64,000 bases of DNA from contig NZ_CP134053.1 in assembly GCF_031583065.1 (NCBI RefSeq), positions 5,056,001 to 5,120,000 of the forward strand. The letters are read 5' to 3'. This stretch comes from Streptomyces sp. CGMCC 4.7035 (GTDB taxonomy: Bacteria > Actinomycetota > Actinomycetes > Streptomycetales > Streptomycetaceae). A model generated the notes under the pieces. The model was given only the letters and a program-made list of their open reading frames with translations, was not told the origin of the DNA and searched no databases. Below are positions 58,346-64,000 of the stretch, one piece after another (position 1 is the stretch's first letter; each line of letters opens with the position of its first letter). The translations under genes were made by a program, and so were the position numbers.

Positions 58346-60841
58346 TTATCGACCGGCGCTGTCCACAACCGCCGACCACTCATCGAGCAGGGCCTGCGCG
58401 GAGGCGTCGTCGGGCCCCTCCGCCCACAGATGGGTGACGGCCTCGGCGGGATCGGGCAGCACCAGAACCCACCGGCCGTCGGTCTCCACGACGCGTACAC
58501 CGTCGGTCGTGTCGACAAATCGGTCCCCGGCCGCCTCCACGACGCGGCGCATCACAAGCCCCTTGACGGCCCAAGGAGTCGCGAGGTCACGCTTGAGGAC
58601 GTGCGCCCGCGGGATCCGCGCGTCGATCTGGCTGAGCGTGAGCTGCGTCCGCGCCACCAGCCCGATGAGCCGTACGAAGGCGGCCGTACCGTCGAACACG
58701 CTGCTGAACTCCGGCACAATGAACCCGCCGCGGCCATCGCCGCCGAAGATGGTCGACTCCTCCCCACCCACACGCGTGAGGTCGTCCGGCGAGGTGGTCG
58801 TCCACTCGACCTGTGTCCCGTGGTACGCCGCCACCTGCTCGGCGATCCGGGTCGTCGTCACCGGCAGGGCCACCTTCCCGCTGCGCCGCTCGGCGGCCAC
58901 CAGGTCGAGCATCACCAGCAGCGCCCGGTCGTCCTCGACGATCCGCCCCTTCTCGTCGACGAGCGACAGCCGCTCACCGACCGGGTCGAACCGCACGCCG
59001 AACGCGGCCCGCGACGACGCGACGATCTCGCCGAGCCGCACGAGCCCCGACCGCCGTGCGTCGGCGGACTCCGTGGGCCGGGACTCGTCGAGACCGGGAT
59101 TGATCGTCAGCGAGTCCACCCCGAGCTTGCCGAGCAGGCTCGGCAGAACCAGCCCGGCACTGCCGTTCGAGGCGTCCACGACGACCTTGAGCCCCGACTC
59201 GGCGATCCCCGATGTGTCGACGCTCCGCAGCAGCGACCCGGTGTACGAGTCGAAGACGCTGGACGGGAAGTACAGGTCCCCGATCTCTCCGGGAAAGGCA
59301 CGCCGGTACTCCTGCCGTGCGAACACCCGATCCAGCTTCCGCTGACCGGCCTGCGAGAGATCGGCGCCGTTCCCGTCGAAGAACATGATGTCGACGGAGT
59401 CCGGCACACCGGGCGACGTCCGGATCATGATCCCGCCGGCGCTGCCACGCGCGGTCTGCTGCCGCGCCACGGGCAGCGGCACGTTCTCCAGGTCGCGCAC
59501 GTCGATGGCGCTGGCCTGGAGGGCCGAGATGACGGCTCGCTTCAGCGCACGCGCGCCCCTGGAGTGGTCGCGGGCGGTGGTGACCGTGGCCCCCTTCTTG
59601 AGCGTGGTGGCGTACGCGCCGGCCAGCCGCACGGCCAGCTCCGGAGTGATCTCCACGTTCAGGATGCCGGAAACTCCACGGGCGCCGAAGAGATGAGCCT
59701 GGCTTCGCGACTCCCAGATGACCGAGGTGTTGACGAAGGCACCGGCCTCGATGGTCTTGAACGGGTAGACCCGGACATTGCCCTGGACGATCGACTCTTC
59801 GCCGATGAGGCATTCATCGCCGATGACCGCGCCGTCCTCGATCCGGGCCGCGCGCATGATGTCGGTGTTCTTTCCGACCACGCAGCCACGCAGATTGCTG
59901 TGCGGGCCGATGTACACGTTGTCGTGGACAACGGCCCTGTGCAGAAACGCCCCGCTCTTCACGACGACGTTCGAGCCGACGACGGTGTGTTCCCGAATTT
60001 CGGCGCCGGCCTCGACCTTGGCGTAGTCACCGATGTAGAGCGGCCCGCGCAGCACGGCGTCGGGATGGACCTCCGCGCCCTCGGCCACCCACACACCCGG
60101 GGAGATCTCGAAACCGTCGATCTCGACGTCGACCTTGCCCTCCAGGACGTCGGCCTGCGCCTTCACATAGCTCTCGTGGGTGCCGACGTCCTCCCAGTAG
60201 CCTTCGGCGACATAACCGTAGATCGGCTTGCCGTCCTTCATCAGCTGCGGAAAGACATCGCCGGACCAGTCGACGGGCACATCGGGCTCGACGTAGTCGA
60301 AGACTTCAGGCTCCATGACATAGATGCCCGTGTTCACTGTGTCCGAGAAGACCTGGCCCCAGGTCGGCTTCTCCAGGAAGCGCTCGACCTTTCCCTCTTC
60401 ATCGACGATGGTGATGCCGAATTCCAGCGGGTTGGGCACACGGGTCAGACAGACGGTGACCAGGGCACCCTTTTCCTTGTGGAAATTGATCAGTTCGGTG
60501 AGGTCGAAGTCGGTCAGGGCATCACCGGAGATGACGAGGAATGCGTCGTCCTTCAGTGCTTCCTCGGCGTTCTTGACGCTCCCGGCGGTACCGAGTGGCT
60601 TCTCCTCGTTGGCATATGTGAGCTCCATGCCGAGCTCCTCGCCATCCCCGAAGTAGTTCTTGACCAGCGAGGCCAGGAACTGCACGGTGACAACGGTCTC
60701 GTTGAGCCCATGCCTTTTGAGCAGCCGCAGCACGTGCTCCATGATCGGGCGGTTGACCACCGGCAGGAGCGGCTTGGGCATGCTTGAGGTCATGGGGCGA
60801 AGGCGTGTGCCTTCGCCTCCGGCCATTACGACGGCCTTCAT
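58346..60841 (-). CDS. sugar-1-phosphate nucleotidyltransferase / phosphohexomutase-like fusion
   Basis: 831 residues. Residues 1-235 are a nucleotidyltransferase: [20 protein letters not shown] with the GG.GTRL.P loop, then [18 protein letters not shown], and [14 protein letters not shown] (Asp pair). Residues 245-360 form hexapeptide repeats of a left-handed beta-helix ([40 protein letters not shown]). Residues 375-831 resemble a phosphomannomutase, but the phosphoserine loop reads [11 protein letters not shown] instead of T.SHNP and the metal loop DGDGDR appears as FDPVGERL, so mutase activity is doubtful. Annotated in related genomes as mannose-1-phosphate guanylyltransferase; the first domain also fits glucose-1-phosphate transferases. 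RBS GAGGA upstream of ATG 60841. Confidence 0.87.
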   Translation of the reverse strand: MKAVVMAGGEGTRLRPMTSSMPKPLLPVVNRPIMEHVLRLLKRHGLNETVVTVQFLASLVKNYFGDGEELGMELTYANEEKPLGTAGSVKNAEEALKDDAFLVISGDALTDFDLTELINFHKEKGALVTVCLTRVPNPLEFGITIVDEEGKVERFLEKPTWGQVFSDTVNTGIYVMEPEVFDYVEPDVPVDWSGDVFPQLMKDGKPIYGYVAEGYWEDVGTHESYVKAQADVLEGKVDVEIDGFEISPGVWVAEGAEVHPDAVLRGPLYIGDYAKVEAGAEIREHTVVGSNVVVKSGAFLHRAVVHDNVYIGPHSNLRGCVVGKNTDIMRAARIEDGAVIGDECLIGEESIVQGNVRVYPFKTIEAGAFVNTSVIWESRSQAHLFGARGVSGILNVEITPELAVRLAGAYATTLKKGATVTTARDHSRGARALKRAVISALQASAIDVRDLENVPLPVARQQTARGSAGGIMIRTSPGVPDSVDIMFFDGNGADLSQAGQRKLDRVFARQEYRRAFPGEIGDLYFPSSVFDSYTGSLLRSVDTSGIAESGLKVVVDASNGSAGLVLPSLLGKLGVDSLTINPGLDESRPTESADARRSGLVRLGEIVASSRAAFGVRFDPVGERLSLVDEKGRIVEDDRALLVMLDLVAAERRSGKVALPVTTTRIAEQVAAYHGTQVEWTTTSPDDLTRVGGEESTIFGGDGRGGFIVPEFSSVFDGTAAFVRLIGLVARTQLTLSQIDARIPRAHVLKRDLATPWAVKGLVMRRVVEAAGDRFVDTTDGVRVVETDGRWVLVLPDPAEAVTHLWAEGPDDASAQALLDEWSAVVDSAGR

Positions 60842-60955
60842 GTCGGAAGCGTCCTCCTCTAAGAGACGACGGTCTAGCCGACTTCACCCGTCTAGATTGT
60901 CCCGCAGTTTCCCTGCGCGGGCCATCGAGCCACTACGGCCGCCCAATCGGCGGGC

Positions 60956-61564
60956 TCAATCGGCCATGGCGTCCGCCTGGACAAGCCGGCGGACCTGAAC
61001 CACGTAGAGGACTCCTGCCCACCAGTAGAGCGTTGTACCCCATCCGGCGAACGCCCATCCGAAAATAGCGGCGAGTGACGCGATCCATCCGCTTCCGTCA
61101 CTGAGGAGCAGCAGCGGGAAGGCGTACATCAGGTTGAAGGTGGCGGCCTTCCCCAGGAAGTTCACCTGGGGCGGCGGATAGCCGTGGCGCCTGAGGATGC
61201 CTACCATCACCAGCAGAACCAGCTCTCGCGCCACCAGTACGGCCGTCAACCAAATGGGCAGAATCTCGCGCCAGGTGAGGCCCACCAGGGTCGATGCGAT
61301 GTAGAGCCGGTCGGCCGCGGGATCTAGGAGCCGGCCGAGGCTGCTGATCTGGTTCCAGCGCCGCGCGAGCTTGCCGTCCAGATAGTCACTGACGCCGCTC
61401 AGCACGAGCACCAGCAGCGCCCAGCCGTCGCTCTTGGGCCCGCCGAACTCGGGCCGGAGAATCAGCCACAGGAAGACGGGCACGCCGACGAGCCGCGCCA
61501 TGCTGAGGATGTTCGGGATGGTGAGGACCCGGTCCGTCTGAACACGGGTCTCCTGGACCTCCAC
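60956..61564 (-). CDS. CDP-alcohol phosphatidyltransferase, probably eukaryotic-type cardiolipin synthase
   Basis: 202 residues with about five membrane helices. The family motif D-G-x2-A-R-x8-G-x3-D-x3-D is intact: SDYLDGKLARRWNQISSL then GRLLDPAADRLY. It joins CDP-diacylglycerol to an alcohol acceptor. The S. coelicolor orthologue by position, SCO1389, was, to my recollection, shown to be a eukaryotic-type cardiolipin synthase using phosphatidylglycerol; the Mtb counterpart is annotated PgsA2. ATG 61564 follows GGAGGCCCCCGGGTGG. About 114 bp separate it from the transferase gene downstream. The rRNA operon ends just upstream on the same strand. Confidence 0.88.
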   Translation of the reverse strand: MEVQETRVQTDRVLTIPNILSMARLVGVPVFLWLILRPEFGGPKSDGWALLVLVLSGVSDYLDGKLARRWNQISSLGRLLDPAADRLYIASTLVGLTWREILPIWLTAVLVARELVLLVMVGILRRHGYPPPQVNFLGKAATFNLMYAFPLLLLSDGSGWIASLAAIFGWAFAGWGTTLYWWAGVLYVVQVRRLVQADAMAD

Positions 61565-61668
61565 CCGGGGGCCTCCTGCGGGAAACGAGCCAACAATGCC
61601 CCCTGACCTTACCCGCCGGGTTCGCCCCCCGGTGCGGAGGGGGTTGCACTGGGCTCAAGACAAGGGAA

Positions 61669-61714
61669 ACAAAAAAACTCCGGCTCTCGGGCGATGTGCC
61701 CAAGAGCCGGAGTT
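61669..61714 (-). terminator. rrn operon terminator
   Basis: AACTCCGGCTCTTGGGC and GCCCGAGAGCCGGAGTT pair over 17 positions (one G-U) around a 5-nt loop, followed on the minus strand by TTTTTTT. It lies 10 bp after the 5S gene: a classic intrinsic terminator, unusual for this GC-rich genome. Confidence 0.95.
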
Positions 61715-61723
61715 CCAAAAGGA

Positions 61724-61842
61724 GTTCGGCGGCGTCCTACTCTCCCACAGGGTCCCCCCTGCAGTACCATCGGCGCTGTAAGGCTTAGCTTCCGGGTTCG
61801 GAATGTAACCGGGCGTTTCCCTCACGCTATGGCCACCGAAAC
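61724..61842 (-). rRNA. rrf: 5S ribosomal RNA
   Basis: 119 nt on the minus strand, from GTTTCGGTGGCCATAGCG to GGACGCCGCCGAAC. The CGCCCGGTTACATTCCGAAC and CCGGAAGCTAAGCC internal segments and pairing ends are those of actinobacterial 5S rRNA. It follows the 23S gene by about 85 bp, and an intrinsic terminator follows. Confidence 0.97.
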
Positions 61843-61927
61843 ACTATGAAACAGACAACCCGACCGCTGCTGTGACTACAGCGGGGTTGTTCGTGGTTTC
61901 AGAACCAACACAGTGGACGCGAGCAAC

Positions 61928-64000
<2,073 letters not shown>

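Noticed and set aside
58208-60787. 859-codon plus-strand frame opposite the nucleotidyltransferase fusion
   Set aside because: Shadow frame; no recognised motif and the minus-strand protein has clear domains.

Overview
The window is a piece of a Streptomyces-type chromosome. Evidence: very high G+C with strong third-position GC bias, many GTG starts, actinobacterial families (F420-dependent enzymes, SpoIIE-type phosphatase with an anti-sigma-like ATPase domain, DUF881/small-basic-protein genes, GarA-like FHA protein, DUF5999), and an rRNA operon whose 23S and 5S genes read on the minus strand at the right edge. From memory, gene content and order match the SCO1330-SCO1389 part of S. coelicolor, ending at an rrn operon. 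The right part also keeps the order of the M. tuberculosis Rv1822-Rv1832 block, without gcvH.

Layout. 0-10 kb: accessory genes, including an F420-type oxidoreductase divergent from an MmyB-like regulator, a double-length P-type ATPase, small proteins, and a CPT-like kinase coupled to an SDR. 10-25 kb: a SpoIIE-type phosphatase, SnoaL-like protein, apolipoprotein N-acyltransferase, Gfo/Idh oxidoreductase with an FAD monooxygenase and a divergent TetR regulator with paired operators, DinB protein, lipoprotein, uracil-DNA glycosylase, an orphan peptide-binding lipoprotein, and two FabG-like SDRs. 25-31.7 kb: a HipA-like kinase/DUF3037 pair whose 5' end borders what I read as a decayed integrative element. 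It has a 29-bp direct repeat at 25861 and 31651, an integrase C-terminal remnant, a 20-copy GGCAAC array, two intact-looking gene pairs and three broken genes. 31.9-47.4 kb: Rieske lipoprotein, cysteine hydrolase, PPOX proteins, EamA exporters with LysR and MocR regulators, PadR, PhzF, CPBP protease, a glutamate-cysteine ligase-like protein and small conserved proteins. 47.5-61.6 kb: conserved core block with gcvP under a tandem glycine riboswitch, PRC-barrel protein, DNA polymerase IV, two MerR proteins flanking a BFN/DUF151 protein, GarA-like FHA protein, DUF881-Sbp-DUF881, a sugar-nucleotide transferase/mutase fusion, and a CDP-alcohol phosphatidyltransferase. 61.7-64 kb: rrn terminator, 5S and partial 23S.

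Beyond gene calls, the most distinctive structure is (1) the decayed element in the 5' end of the hipA-like gene and (2) a recurring class of short tandem arrays placed just after genes. At 22.9 and 41.1 kb the repeat unit contains one arm of the adjoining terminator hairpin, so one right arm can pair with several identical left arms. No complete insertion sequence, CRISPR array, tRNA or biosynthetic cluster was seen. All function assignments are from reading the translated sequence; no database search was run.
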